Counted from the stretch's first letter, positions 46,415 through 57,794 are shown. The stretch is 64,000 bases of DNA from Isoetes taiwanensis (GCA_021234155.1 JAJEKV010000014.1:4669563-4733562); one strand, 5' to 3'. The notes: generated by a model not told the origin, from the sequence alone. Program-made: numbers and translations.

Positions 46415-47195
46415 CGAGCAAGGAAAGCTTTCTGCACCTGCTCCAAGTCATTCCAGGTGGCAAGGGATATTACCGGGCCGCAAACCTCAACCCTATATAG
46501 GAGAATAGGCTCTACGAGTGCTCTGAACTAGTGTGACTGATGGGCCCAAGCATATAGCTCTGCTCTGCATGACATACAGTGTTTTCCAGGTTGTTGGGAT
46601 GCATGGTCGGTTGGAAGTGTTCTAGTATATGGTCGAAGGGAACTTCACTCCCAGATACTTGTATGTGGGAGCTACCTCCATATTTTGTTCCTAGTGCGTG
46701 AAAGAAGGAGCTCTTGGCTGGCGCAATGATGAGACAAGAAGAACTCTGGTCTTGATCAAGTTGACGCGCATGCCAGTGAACTGGAAAAATGTGTCCAGGG
46801 CATCTAAATGGTGTTGCATGTCAGCTAGAGTGTAGGCTAAGAGGTCTACATCATCAGCATATATGAACTGCCAAACTATGTGCTGTAGGAGTTGGATTTA
46901 CGCTCCCCCGTGCTCAATAAGCCATTTTTCCAACTGATCCATAGAGCGTTGGAGAGCGTGGGCATCTTGCAGACTCCAATGCTGGTGATGACAGGCTATC
47001 CTGACAGTATCAACCGGCCTGAGCATGTATCATACAACCTGTATACCACATTTTGCAAATCCATAAGGGTCCCCAACTGCTTCAATCTCTCCCACAACTT
47101 ATCCCAAGGCATAGTGTCAAAAGTTTTTGCAAAATCCACAAAATAGCAATACAGGTCTTGCCGGCGATTCCCGCTATCTGTTTCATCTGCTTCAT
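46415..47195 (-). pseudogene. LINE A5, RT part (right of element 3)
   Basis: In element sense the copy starts near 47195 with GNRRQDLYCYFVDFAKTFD (motif A), then LMDLQNVVYRLYDTCSGRL. Motif C is intact as FIYADDVDLLAYTLADMQHH near 46800-46875. The rest is decayed, including motif B. It continues across element 3 at 34984. The 5' end joins directly to the transposase-like gene at about 47195. Confidence 0.8.
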
Positions 47196-47655
47196 CTTCT
47201 TGTCCACACCCATTTCCTCTAGAAGATTGTTGATCATTTGTAAAATCACTTTTTGTGTGAAATATGCAGGCAACATTCGAACTACTTTCCTGCATCCGTC
47301 TTCATCAACCGCACTTTTATGAAGCATACTCTCAGCATGATAGTTAACAAACTTCTCGAATAAACTCTGAGCTGCAAGCACCCTGGGTGTTGTTCTCGCC
47401 TTTCCTTGATTACCATGCCAACCTATTTGAGCCTCCCTCTTTTGGTTCCGCCTTAATCGCCACCATGTAGAGGTTGAAATACCTAGTATGCTTGTCACTG
47501 CACTGTTGCATATCCATTTCCCACCAATAAGAAATCCCCTGTTCCTGACATCAGGTGACGGCCTAAATACATGTTCTATGATATTGTAAATATAAGTTTT
47601 TCTAGCATCATGAGTTTTCTCCTTGTAGATTGATCAGGCTTCCACAAGTTCTTTC
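47195..47655 (-). pseudogene. Transposase-like gene, downstream part (interrupted by LINE B)
   Basis: From the left copy of the LINE B target duplication down, the frame reads KTHDARKTYIYNIIEHVF, then GGKWICNSAVTSILGISTST, GWHGNQGKARTTPRVLAAQS and FEKFVNYHAESMLHKS, ending near LLEEMG. The order G-x-x-I/V-C...G-I-S-x-S...H-G-N-x-G-K...F-x-x-x-x-A-E resembles an uncharacterised family of eukaryotic DDE-transposase-like proteins (resemblance recalled, not searched). A TGA is present just inside the junction. The 3' end is cut off by LINE A5. Confidence 0.45.
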
Positions 47656-48247
47656 TTTTTTTTAATTGAAGGCTTAGTATTTGTATTAATATAGATTTAG
47701 GTGTACATATCGACATATGTATATACATATATTTACAAAAGGCAACCAGTTTGGGTAGGGTTGGTTGTTTAGACCCTTCAACATAAAAAAGCATCAGAAA
47801 ATTTTCAGGCCTATCTTAAGCCTAAACCATCAAAAGAGTTCTTAAGTTATGAGATCAAAGTTCATATGACCGAATCCTGAGAGAGGTCATTCCAGAAATC
47901 TTCTTTTCTTGGGCTCATTCTCGGCATGGTCTTTTCTCCCCATTCCTTTGGTAGCCAGTATGAATAGACAGAATTGACACTTGCATAAGTGAGCTTTCCC
48001 CGGATTAAATCTTCCTTTTTTATCCTTAGCCCCGCATAGGATATGCCTTTTTGCATCATATGCCGTGTTACAGGCACAGTTACATTGGCATAACCCGTCT
48101 TCATGAATTGTTGGAATCTCGACCCCAAACTGAGTAAGCCACAGCGCGTTAGAGTGAAGGTCGATTCTTCTCCACTTCAGCTTCTTTACCAGTATCAGAA
48201 TGTTACCTGAGAAATTCAAAGTAAAGTTAGAAACAGATAGATAGAGT
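47656..48247 (-). other. 3' UTR of LINE B
   Basis: About 590 bp between the ORF2 stop and the A tail. Two overlapping frames of about 88 and 139 codons are open without recognisable motifs. The end GCCTTCAATTAAAA also occurs at 8889-8915. Confidence 0.6.
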
Positions 48248-51200
48248 TCAACTATGAGTATCAAAGATTTCCTCAATCCAATTAATATCATATTTGGTTT
48301 GCTCAATAATAGCCTGAGGCCAAATAATTTCCTCTTTGAAGATCAGGGAATTCCTCCCCTTCCACATTCTCCAAAGGAGAAGGTAGATGCGCCAATTCGA
48401 TGGGTTCTCAGGAAGAAAGAAATCCATAGAGCTCATAGTTCTAAGATGAGGCAAATCAAGCTCAATTTCAGCTAACTCCAGAGTCCATTCAGCCCATAAG
48501 CAATTCCTAAAGAGGTGATTCTCATCTTCCTGATCCTGCATACATCGAACACAGATGTTAGAATCCGCCATATTCATTCTCCATCTCTTCATGTTTGTTG
48601 CAAGAGCCTTGTGCCAGAGCTGCCATATAAAGGCTTTGACTTTTGGATGGATCGGGCTCTTCCATAAAAATATGAGATTCCTTTTGATTCTCAAAGGATC
48701 AGTGTTCCATTTGCTATGGATTGTTATGGCTTGATCCTTATTTAGGAATTTATAGGCCATTTTAACCTTATAACCCTTGTATCCGTTTATATGCCACAAA
48801 TCTTCTGAATGGTGCCACTGTCCATTATCAAGTCTCTGGATAATACTATTAAACAAGGTCTCAGACTCCTCCCCTAGATCACATAAAACCGAGCTATGAT
48901 AGTCGAAACCATTGATAATATCCCTGATAAAAACAATTCCCCTGTTAGTCCATTGTTTAGTGAGGGCAGGGAAATGAGAGGCCAAGCATGTGTTGGGATC
49001 ATCAAGAATAAGAGATGGACTCCAGAAGATAGGCTAATCCTGAGAAAGGCCTTCCTTCCAAGTATACATGCCCTTGACTTTGAACCACGCCCTAATCCAC
49101 TTCTTTAAAATCAGAGGGGTGGAATTGGGCATGGTAAAAGGAAAGAAAATACTAAATGGGAGGTGCATCTCAAGCCCTCTCCACCCAAAAGGATGGCATC
49201 TCCCGATGTAATGCCTAATCAGAGCTTTGACCGGATGATTAATCTGATCTGTACAGGCCCTGTAGAAGTATTTTGCTGCTAAAGCAGTTGCTTGCTTTTC
49301 AATATCAATAACTCCCAATCCTCCCATGCTCTTGGTTTTACAGCACTCGTTCATGGAGACTGGGATCCAGCATCTTCTGTTAGTTCCACCTGCAATGAAT
49401 CTACCAATAATACTTTGCATTTTAGAGTAGACCTTTTTAGGGGCCATGATAATGGATGACTGATAAACCTGAGAAGAGGAAATGACAGAATTTGCAAGAA
49501 TAGCCCTACCATTCTTAGAGAGAAATTTGGAGTTGAGGGAGTCCACCTTCCTATAGAATTTATCCAAGAGGTCCCCCCACAGATCACTCGCATTCACCCT
49601 AATAGCATAGGGGATCCCCAAAATTTTGGTTTTAGTGGTGGGAGAGAGGTACATACATCCAAGAGATAAAGCTGCTTGCTCCCCCTTGGTCTGGTCCCTT
49701 GAAATTAGCTTTGTCTTGGCCGAATTGATGTTACAACCTGAGCATCTTCCAAAATCTTCAAGAATCTGCTGTGTAGCTTGGATGGATTGATTGTCCAGAT
49801 TCATAAAAAGGAAAGTGTCGTCTGCAAAATGAACATTAAGAATATCCTCCATCTCTTGATTAGGGGGGAGTTTGAGCCCTTTGATCTCATTGAGATTCCT
49901 AAGCTTTTGGAAGTTACTGTGCAGACCTTCCATGACAATTAGAAACAAGAAAGATGCCAGGGGGCATCCTTGCTTAACTCCTCTTTTTATGTCAAAGAAG
50001 GGATTGCACTCCCCATTAATTAGGACAGCTGACCTTGAATTTTTCAGAATAGCCATGAAAATTGAAATTACCTCTTCCGAGAATCCCAGACTTTGGCAGC
50101 ATTCTTGCAGAAATTTCCAACTTACCGTATCGAAGGCCTTGGTGATATCCAATTTCAGAAGCCCTATGTTCTGTTTGGATTCCTTGGCCCAGCTTATCCC
50201 CAAAGATGCTGCTGCAACATTGTCCAAGATGTATCTCCCTTTCAAGTAGGCACTTTGAGTTTTACTTATGATGTCATCAAGAATAGGCTTGATTCTAGCT
50301 GCAATTGAACCTGAAATGAGCTTATAGACCACATTGGAAAGTGAGATAGGTCTGTAATCTGAAAAGGAAATAGGCATATCATTTTTAGGGATGAGAGCAA
50401 TAAGGCTAGTATTGATCCTGCAGTCCAAACTTTTGGTTAGTAAGAACTCATTAGCAATGGAAACCACAAAATTACCCAAAAGCCCCCATGCCTTCTTGAA
50501 GAATTCAGCAGGGAGCCCATCTGGTCCAGGAGTTTTGCCATTCTCCATGTCATTGAGCACCTTAAAAATCTCATTATTACTGAAAGGTCTAGAAAGGCTA
50601 TTATTCATGGCATTAGACACTCTGGCCTGAATATCAATGAAATTGTTTATATCCTGAGAGTTGGTGTCCCTAATGGTACCCATAATTCTGACAAAATGCT
50701 CTTTAGCAGCCTCTTTAAGTTGATTGTCATCCTCAATGTTATTTCCCTCCCAAAGGACACTATAAATGTGGTTTTTCTTAATCCTTCCTTTGGCCTTAAT
50801 GAAAAAATACTTGGAATTAGCCCTTTCATCTTCCATCAGCTCCTTGACTTTGGCTTTAATCTTCCATCCTTTAGCAATCTTAATTTCTTCCCTTTCGATT
50901 TGAATCTTAAGATCTTCTTTATTCTGGCCCTGAGCTGTCCCGTACTGATTTCTCAAATCCTGCAAGTGGATAGTCTCTTTCTGGTAGATCTCCTTACCCC
51001 AGACTTTTAACCAGCCTTTTATGTTCTTAGCAGTCCTTACCCACCAATCCATCCACCCGATATCATTACTGGGTTTGTCTTCCAGATCCAACACCTGAGC
51101 TAACTTGGTGAGGAAATCCTCCTGATCCAGCAGATTAGTGTTTAACTTAAAGTAGGAGTTCCTCTTCCTTTGATTATTATTGGCACTAATATTAATAAGC

Positions 51201-51904
51201 TGAGGGTAGTGATCAGAGATGGTGTAATTTGATAGATTGGAGACCCTAGAGCTGCTGTTCCATAAGGATTCACTAAGGTAGAACCTATCATGAAGACAGC
51301 AAATAGGCTAGACTCTATCATCATTCCAGCTATAGGAATGGGGGACCACTCTTGCCATTTTTAAATGGTGGCCTGTAAGTAACGTCATCCACTTATCATC
51401 CTCTTCCCCACTAAGTGCTTTGAAATTAGCACTCCTCATGTACTCATGAGTAACCATATTGAAGTCTCCCCCAATAATAATCTCATCATAAGGGATACTG
51501 TTCAAGCTATTATTTATAATATTCCAAAGCTGAGCCCTTTCAGCTGGTTGATGATAAACATAAATGTTCACTAGAGCTATTCTAATATTCCCTACATTAC
51601 CATGTAAAATCTGCCACCTCTTACTACCATCATGCATCATCTGAATGTCACCCAGATTAATCCTGTTGTGCCAAGCAATGGAAATACCAGCCGAAGAGTT
51701 ATTAGCTTTGAGAGACCAGTGATTAAAATTGACAGGCAGAACCTCTCTTATCATATTATCTATGCTGTCATCATGAATTTTATGCTCTTGAAAGAAAATG
51801 AAATCTAAATTCATAGAAACAAGACAAACTTTCACTCTCCCCCTTTTCAGATTAGAGTTAATACCCTGCAAGTTCCAAGTAATACCCTTGAGATTTATAT
51901 CCAT
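48248..51904 (-). pseudogene. LINE B ORF2: endonuclease, reverse transcriptase, zf-RVT
   Basis: The ATG at 51902-51904 opens a frame of 1,219 codons with only two TAG stops (51308-51310 and 49034-49036) and no frameshift. The apurinic-like endonuclease shows TWNLQGI, FFQEHKI, GGDFNM and, after the first stop, ISDHYPQL (catalytic N, E, D/N and H). RT shows FSDYRPISLSNVVYKL, LLKLDITKAFDTVSW (motif A), GVKQGCPLAS (motif B) and HFADDTFLF (motif C, DD at 49817-49822). The C-terminus is a zf-RVT domain (HPKVKAFIWQ, CVRCMQDQEDENHLFRNC). It nicks DNA and copies element RNA. The second stop separates RT from zf-RVT. Confidence 0.92.
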
Positions 51905-52273
51905 TTAACTGGGGGCTTAGTCTTTCTTGGGGATCTTCTTGGTGGCCCCATGATCTTATACCTTTCATTTCCCTTTCCCTTCTTTTTTCCTCTTGAAACT
52001 AGGCTCCAATCCTCATGCTGAAATTGATCATGGTCCTCCTGATCAGAACTTTCAGAGTCTTCATTTCTGAACCTAGTGTTGGGGACCACCTGCCCACAGG
52101 TGCTGATAGAGGAAACTACAAAGTTAGCCGGATCAATACAAATGAGAAGCTTGGGAGGGAATTGCAAAATTATTCTGCCCTCCTGATCAATCCCCTGAAT
52201 AGGATTAGGGGTAGGCAAAGGAAGAGGGGTAGGAGGATTAGTAGGGTCTTGCTTAACCACAATTTCCTTGTTA
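51895..52273 (-). pseudogene. LINE B ORF1 C-terminal tail, frameshifted
   Basis: Immediately after the ORF1 stop a second frame is open, beginning KNDSNKEIVVKQDPTN. It continues with a proline-rich stretch, an acidic segment (NEDSESSDQEDHDQF) and a basic end (RRSPRKTKPPVKWI). It is not preceded by its own ATG. Its TAA (51895-51897) overlaps the ORF2 start, as expected for the true end of ORF1. It is therefore the original C-terminus. Confidence 0.7.
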
Positions 52274-52276
52274 CTA

Positions 52277-53851
52277 TCATTTTTCCTCTGCAGCTTTGCT
52301 TTTGGGTCTCCAGACTTGATTCCCCTGATCAGGGGTTTTGTCTTTTACTTTCTCTTTACCTTTATTTATAGGCTCCTTCTGGAAATTAGCCACAGGCTCT
52401 TTAGAATAGGATATTTCGAGCTCGATAAATTTAGAGCTGCTAATTTTGCAAGGAATCTTATCTACCCAGGGGGAGTGGATTTTCTTCTGGATACAAACTG
52501 CCGGGGTATTGGTTTGAGGGATAGAGATCTGGATGACCTCTCCTAATTTACTTGCAATGGCATTCAAGTGAGAAGTAGTCCAAAATCCAGGAGGAAGATT
52601 AGTACTGGAAATCCATGTGGTAGTGGCAACTGTCGAAAAATCACCAGGGACATAAGTCGGGTCCCATTTCATCAGGTACACCATCATGCCCAGGACAGAA
52701 TGAATTTTTCTGGAGAGGATATGGTTCACATTCTTCTCTTCCCTACAAATGATTTGGAAGGTTTTTTGATCCAATTTAAGAATGGATAGAATGGGGATAG
52801 CCTGAGATTTAGTTATCCAATACTTAACCTCCCCAATAGAAGGGCATTTTTGAGGGAAGTGGATCAGAATACCATGCTTAGAGTTTCTAATAATAGCAGA
52901 TTTATCATTAATAGCATCTAAATCAAGAAGATCTTTACTCTCCTCATTAGAGACAGTATTAGAATCAGAAGGGTTTGAAAGCAATACGTTCTTATAAGAT
53001 TTACCGTTGGTCTTGTCGTACTTGCCCATAAGAGGAACCGAGGACTTCAGCATTTGATCGGAAATTTTCGTTCTGTTTTTGTCCAGGTTCTTTCTTGAAA
53101 GCATGTTACAGTTGGTGCACTCACAGCCTCCTGCTTCAATCGGATGAAAATAACCATTGCTGTCCCGTATTTCGCACTTTTTGGTCTCTTCGAGGGGGTA
53201 CTGATATGCTATGTATTCCATTTCCGCATCCTTGAGAGTATCATTGGCGAAAGAAGGCATTCTGCTTTTGAATTCCCTCCTAAACTCTTCAATGACATGG
53301 TCATCTGCCTCCTCCCATATTTTGACCAATCTGAAGGATGCTTTGGATTTCCATCCCAAATCCTCTAACTCTTCAGCCAGGTTTTTTGCTGCTTGCAGCA
53401 TTTCCGTCATCGATCTCCTAAAAATCTGATTCCTAAGACTGCAACAATCTTCTTTGGAGTGACCTGTTTTAACTCTGATTAGTTGGTAAAGGAGGAGGTC
53501 CATTTCCTGTAATTTCTGAAGCATCTGCCATACAAGATCCCTGTCGCTAGCCTTTCCCTCAGCATACTGATTCTCCAGCCTTTGCATCTCCAGTCTACAT
53601 ACTATGATTTGGCCCTCTTTTTGAATTCCCATATATACCGCAGCGGCCTCCTGTTGTTCCCGAATAATATCGAATGCTGCCTTAAGCTCTTTCATTTTAA
53701 CCCATGTTTGATCTTTCTTGCTGTCCAGCACAAAGATTTGGTCCCAGTATTTGATCACCAAAATGGGGTCCGTGTCCTTGTACTCGTAGGGAATCCTTGC
53801 CGAAGAGGAGCTCCCTGCCTTCGGTTTCTCTGTAGTGGCTTTCGGCTTCAT
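52277..53851 (-). CDS. LINE B ORF1 protein (DUF4283-like)
   Basis: The ATG at 53849-53851 (MKPKATTEK) is the first in a 524-codon frame. The first half is a predicted helical/coiled-coil region (LEMQRLENQYAEGKASDRDL, MLQAAKNLAEELEDLGW). A cysteine pair follows (ECTNCNMLSRKN). Near the end is a DUF4283-like RNA-binding domain: HSVLGMMVYLMKWDPTYVPG, then WISSTNLPPGFWTTSHLNAI and LGEVIQISIP. Plant L1 ORF1 coats element RNA. The frame stops at 52277-52279 next to an A-run. The missing tail is in the next frame, so a one-base change probably shortened the protein. Confidence 0.85.
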   Translation of the reverse strand: MKPKATTEKPKAGSSSSARIPYEYKDTDPILVIKYWDQIFVLDSKKDQTWVKMKELKAAFDIIREQQEAAAVYMGIQKEGQIIVCRLEMQRLENQYAEGKASDRDLVWQMLQKLQEMDLLLYQLIRVKTGHSKEDCCSLRNQIFRRSMTEMLQAAKNLAEELEDLGWKSKASFRLVKIWEEADDHVIEEFRREFKSRMPSFANDTLKDAEMEYIAYQYPLEETKKCEIRDSNGYFHPIEAGGCECTNCNMLSRKNLDKNRTKISDQMLKSSVPLMGKYDKTNGKSYKNVLLSNPSDSNTVSNEESKDLLDLDAINDKSAIIRNSKHGILIHFPQKCPSIGEVKYWITKSQAIPILSILKLDQKTFQIICREEKNVNHILSRKIHSVLGMMVYLMKWDPTYVPGDFSTVATTTWISSTNLPPGFWTTSHLNAIASKLGEVIQISIPQTNTPAVCIQKKIHSPWVDKIPCKISSSKFIELEISYSKEPVANFQKEPINKGKEKVKDKTPDQGNQVWRPKSKAAEEK

Positions 53852-54070
53852 GGCGAGAAACAGGTCAAGACAGGAATAGAGGCGGAGAGAGAGCGCGCTT
53901 AGGAGAAGGGCCTTCTGTAACCTCCGCACAGACCCCGAGGAAAGGGACACCAAGGACAATACTAGAATTAAAAAATCCTAAAAAATCTAAGAAACTAGAG
54001 AAAGCCAAATGACGCCTTTTCACTAAAATTCTCTGAACCACCGCACGGAATCCCAGACCTGACAGGGATT

Positions 54071-54457
54071 CTAGTTTGCTACAGAAAACCTCCAAACCAC
54101 TGTGTCAATATCTGGGATGGTTCTTGCTGGTTCCATATCAAAGAACGTGGCCCAATGGTAAATTGGCTCAACCCCAAAATCCACTGGACAGTTCATGAGA
54201 AAGAGGTTTCTTTCGAAATTGTTTCCCAGAAAAGGCTGTGAATTGTGTATGCGAACCCTTATGGATCCCTCCCTATCAAAGCACAGGATACACAGATAGA
54301 AGAAGTTAAAGCTGATTCTGCAAAAACTGACCCTGGATCTTGTTTCAAAAGCTAATCTGATCAAATTTTCAATTATCAACACCGAAGCTTGGTGATTCCA
54401 AGGAATTTGGGGGAACTCCAATCCCTGGAGAACAGTCTCTAGCAAGGCCTCATCCAT
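54071..54457 (-). CDS. Small ORF in the 5' region of LINE B
   Basis: From the ATG at about 54457 a 128-residue frame (MDEALLETVLQGLEFPQIPW, later FERNLFLMNCPVDFGVEPIY) ends about 220 bp before the ORF1 start. The same frame is open for another 25 codons upstream without ATG. I do not recognise it. It could be an ORF0-like leader peptide, a remnant of a longer ORF1 in a third frame, or chance. An even earlier ATG at about 54538 opens a 26-residue frame. Confidence 0.4.
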   Translation of the reverse strand: MDEALLETVLQGLEFPQIPWNHQASVLIIENLIRLAFETRSRVSFCRISFNFFYLCILCFDREGSIRVRIHNSQPFLGNNFERNLFLMNCPVDFGVEPIYHWATFFDMEPARTIPDIDTVVWRFSVAN

Positions 54458-54544
54458 CAGGGCTGAAGGGTTCCTTGCAAATCCTCGGAGAGTTGGGTCG
54501 GTGAAGGAAGGCGCGAGCAGTAGGCGCCCCAACGTTCATTTTCC

Positions 54545-55259
54545 CTTCCACAAGTTCTTTCACTGTGAATCTACCAAAGCAGTTGTTGGGGCAGCCACAA
54601 TCCCCCCCTCTGACGGCTTGCATGGTCTCTTCACTGCAGTTGTTAGTATCTTTCACAGTCCGCACCTTTTCCTTCCTCTTCAAGAAGTTGTAGGCCCTTC
54701 TTTCTGGTATGGATACATCCAAAGGATATATGGAAGGAATGTCATTTTCATCCACCACTATATTATTTTCTCCAACACGCTCAATTCTTTGAAGCATCCC
54801 TTTTCCTATTATCTCAGTGGACTCCACTGGCCAGAGCAACAAGGCTGGCAACTCTAAACCACTGTTGATATTATTACAAGCATAACAGTGTTTGTCCTTC
54901 AGCTCAACACTGAAGTTATGAAGCTGTATTGAGGAAATAGAGACTCCCACAAAGTCATCACTAATAGCCTATCCATTATAGCAATGCATAGGATCCCATA
55001 GTATAAGCACACCTTCACCAACAATTCCTCTATTGCACTGATGATGCAAAATTACTTTCTCATCCTTCCACCTTAATCTGGAAACTACTATTCTTCTTTT
55101 CTTATTAGCTCCAGCTGGGTTTTTAATATTTTCTGCATTTGCTTCAGGTGGCTGTTCGTTCTTATTTGTATTAATCTCTTCCACATCCATGTAATCAGCA
55201 TCATTCTTCTCTGCTCGAGGTTCTTGGTCACAGGGTCCCAGCAGTAGCTTCATGAGAAA
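54545..55259 (-). pseudogene. Transposase-like gene, upstream part
   Basis: A plausible splice acceptor (GCTAATTTTCAG, minus strand) ends at about 55259 and opens a frame reading FLMKLLLGPCDQEPRAEK, NKKRRIVVSRLRWKDEKVIL and, after a TAG at 54969-54971, ISSIQLHNFSVELKDKHCYA, AYNFLKRKEKVRTV and GGDCGCPNNCFGRFTVKELV. The end matches the LINE B target site, and reading resumes in 47195-47655. The C-x-C-x3-C-F-x-x-F-T cluster followed by GIS...HGNxGK is why I group it with the transposase-like family. It may be a domesticated gene or another transposon. Exons further upstream were not found. Confidence 0.45.
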
Positions 55260-55430
55260 TCTGAAAATTAGCAAAAAGGTTGAGGAAAACATAGTATTGT
55301 ATGCAATAACAATAAATGAAATATTTATACAATGCCTACACTGCGCTATGCGCGACAATGCGCGTGACACCTATGGATCATAAGTTTGTAAAATACATAA
55401 GAAAGTTATATTAATTTACCAAATACAGAT

Positions 55431-55955
55431 ATGTCGCCATTCCAATATTTGCAGTTTTTTTTCTCAATGGGTTATGAAACCGGTTTGGTGCATGTCGATG
55501 CTACCAACCGTGGTCATGTGCACGAGCGAGGCTTGGTCTTGAGCCTCACCAAAGCCCGGGACAGGGCACTCCATAGAGATATCCTGGAAGCAACACTGTT
55601 CTGGGATTTCAACAGGTTGGTGAAGAAGTTCGACCATCTCCTTCCTGTCTCTGAGGATGTGGAAGTACGGTGCAGCAAGTGGCAGGCTTAACAGATTAAT
55701 GCGCAGATTGAAGATGTAGTCCTCTATGCAGCTGCATGTATTGGCATTAAATTTGTTTTGAGCCATTTCTTAATCCTGAAACCTGGACAAAAAGACTTGT
55801 TAGAGAGTCTGAGGACCCACCATTCAGGAATGCTGGAGGCCAAAATGAACTGCCTGCTGATGATCACAAACCTGGATCCAGATAGACTAGATTACATTGT
55901 ACAGAGGACAACAATTATTGATCCTGCACCACTGCTATCAGTCTTACCAGAATAG
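55431..55955 (+). pseudogene. Unrecognised plus-strand ORF with one internal stop
   Basis: A frame of 174 codons is broken only by TAA at 55689-55691. It reads GLVHVDATNRGHVHERGLVL, DILEATLFWDFNRLVKKFDH, then INAQIEDVVLYAAACIGIKF, VLSHFLILKPGQKDLLESLR and MITNLDPDRLDYIVQRTTII. It has the composition of a real helical protein and a single disabling mutation. I do not recognise the family. It might be a displaced LINE ORF1-like protein or a host gene fragment. The minus-strand frame over the same bases is shorter and less protein-like. Confidence 0.45.
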
Positions 55956-57790
55956 CTTTTATAAAGCTTCTAATCTTCACAAAAATCTGAATAGTACCAT
56001 GAAGAGCAGTCAAAGGCACCATCAACAACTTACTGGGAAGAAAAAGCCTAACAAAGGTATTGTTATTCACTCTGCCACTCAGAAGATTGTAGAGAATACT
56101 TCAATGAATACTCCAGAGAAAGATTTAGCTGGAAATAAAAACAAGATAAGATTCTAGCTAAAGAGAATGAGATTTCATTAATTAAAGAAATAAAAAGTCA
56201 AAAGGGAGATATGGCCGATACAAAATAGATCAAACATCAAGGCAGCAAAATTTCAAGGCATCAAGCTCCTCATCTGAGCAGTATCCTCTCTCAAAACAAA
56301 TGATAAGAATGAAAAAGTAGCCAACAACAACACTGCAACTGGTATGCCTGATCAGGTTCTTTGCTCTAATAGCTTTAACAGTCTAACTGATTTGAATGAT
56401 GATTTCTATGCAGATATAGTTGAGCCAAATAGCTACTCTTCACCACAATGTTCTATTATAAATTTAAACCACACGAACCTAGCCAATACTCCAAATCCTC
56501 TCCCAGATCTTATTGACTTTTCCCATGACGTTCACTCCTACCCACTAAATTCAAAAAATGTTGTGTATACTTCCCCAGATATTTTCTTCAATTAGCAAAG
56601 TTACAAGAAGTTCCATTGGAAAGCTTGGCATTTCTTGATAAATTGAAAAATACCCAGATTATCAGTTATCCAAGGGTGAATAGTTCAATTGATCAAGTGC
56701 CTGGTGATGGAGATCAAATATCTCAAACAGGGAATTCAAATAGTGATTCAGGTATTCAAATTCAAGTTACAGATCAGAAATGATCCCAATTACATCGGAA
56801 TTAACTATTCAAAATGATAAGCAGGTCCTTATGGAGAACAAGATATGGAGATGCTAATCACCAGGTATTTGGCTCAGCATTTTCTTCACAGTTATCTTCA
56901 AGGGCAAATGGAGATTTGATGTATTATTATCATGGTTCGAGTATCCATCTTCCATATAACTTGATGGATCTTATATTTTGATGAACTACTGCCTGAAGTT
57001 GCAGAAGATATAGATTACCTCAAGTTTCATCTATAAAAAAGCTTTTGGGAATAATATGTTGGCCTAAATCTCTATGGTTTTTATATCTAGATATATCTCC
57101 TTTGACATTGTAACATTTATTGGGCTTTGTATCTTGATGCCTTCTTGGATCACGTACTTGCAGTATATTATGCAGCTTAATGGAAACATCTCTCCAGAAT
57201 AGTAGATGGAATGCTTGATACATCTCTACGATCCTAACGAGGTTTGTAGTGAGGTGCCAATGCAAGCAGACCTAACACTAGTTGTAACAGAGGCAGATGC
57301 CGCTAAAGTCTCGCAACATCTAGCAAATGGCAAGGCAACAAATTAGATAACATGTAGATAGAGCTATTAACATGAATTGGATCACAAATTGTCCCCGTCC
57401 TTGTTATCTGTTTAACAGGGCCCTTCTGAAAGACTTCCTCTCACAATAGGCTATTTTGCAGGTCGGTTCTAATACATAAGGCCTGCAATCCTCATTGCCC
57501 TGCCAACTACCATACCACTGTGGTCAACTCATTGTTGGCAAAACAAGTGGTTATAATCCTTAAGCAGCAATTGATGCCATAGGCAGATGAAATAGTGCAC
57601 AAGCAAGTTTAGGCCTAACCACTCCATCATAGATCATCCTGGTCACATTAGTCACACTTGTTCAAGGAATTGGTGGAGCCATTCTTCTATGTGGAGTTAA
57701 TGTATGGGCCAGTGATATCATTTTCTACTTGGAAGGACTTGGAAGGGGTCCAGAAAGCCTTTTTGACTTGAACATAGATTCACTATCCTA
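55956..57790. other. Decayed region, possible coding relics
   Basis: Short plus-strand frames rich in Asn, Ser, Lys and Gln (55970-56160 and 56344-56595) could be a continuation of the 55431 ORF, but stops and shifts prevent a clear reading. Minus-strand 57020-57265 and the stretch 57600-57790 have fragments without a motif I recognise. No complete gene is supported. Confidence 0.35.
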
Positions 57791-57794
57791 TATC

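Larger units (their letters stand above)
47656..54544 (-). mobile_element. LINE B, full-length plant L1 element, 17-bp TSD
   Basis: The element lies between two copies of CTTCCACAAGTTCTTTC (47639-47655 and 54545-54561). Its 3' end is an 8-A tail (T-run 47656-47663 on the plus strand) after GCCTTCAATT. Reading from 54544 it has a 5' region of about 0.7 kb with a small ORF, ORF1, an overlapping ORF2 with endonuclease, RT and zf-RVT domains, and a 3' UTR of about 590 bp. The length (6.9 kb) and order are those of complete plant L1s. It split a transposase-like gene. Two in-frame stops in ORF2 and one frameshift in ORF1 disable it. Confidence 0.93.

Noticed and set aside
49872-51010. Plus-strand frames of 71-125 codons
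   Set aside because: They are antisense shadows of the LINE B ORF2 reverse transcriptase and linker.
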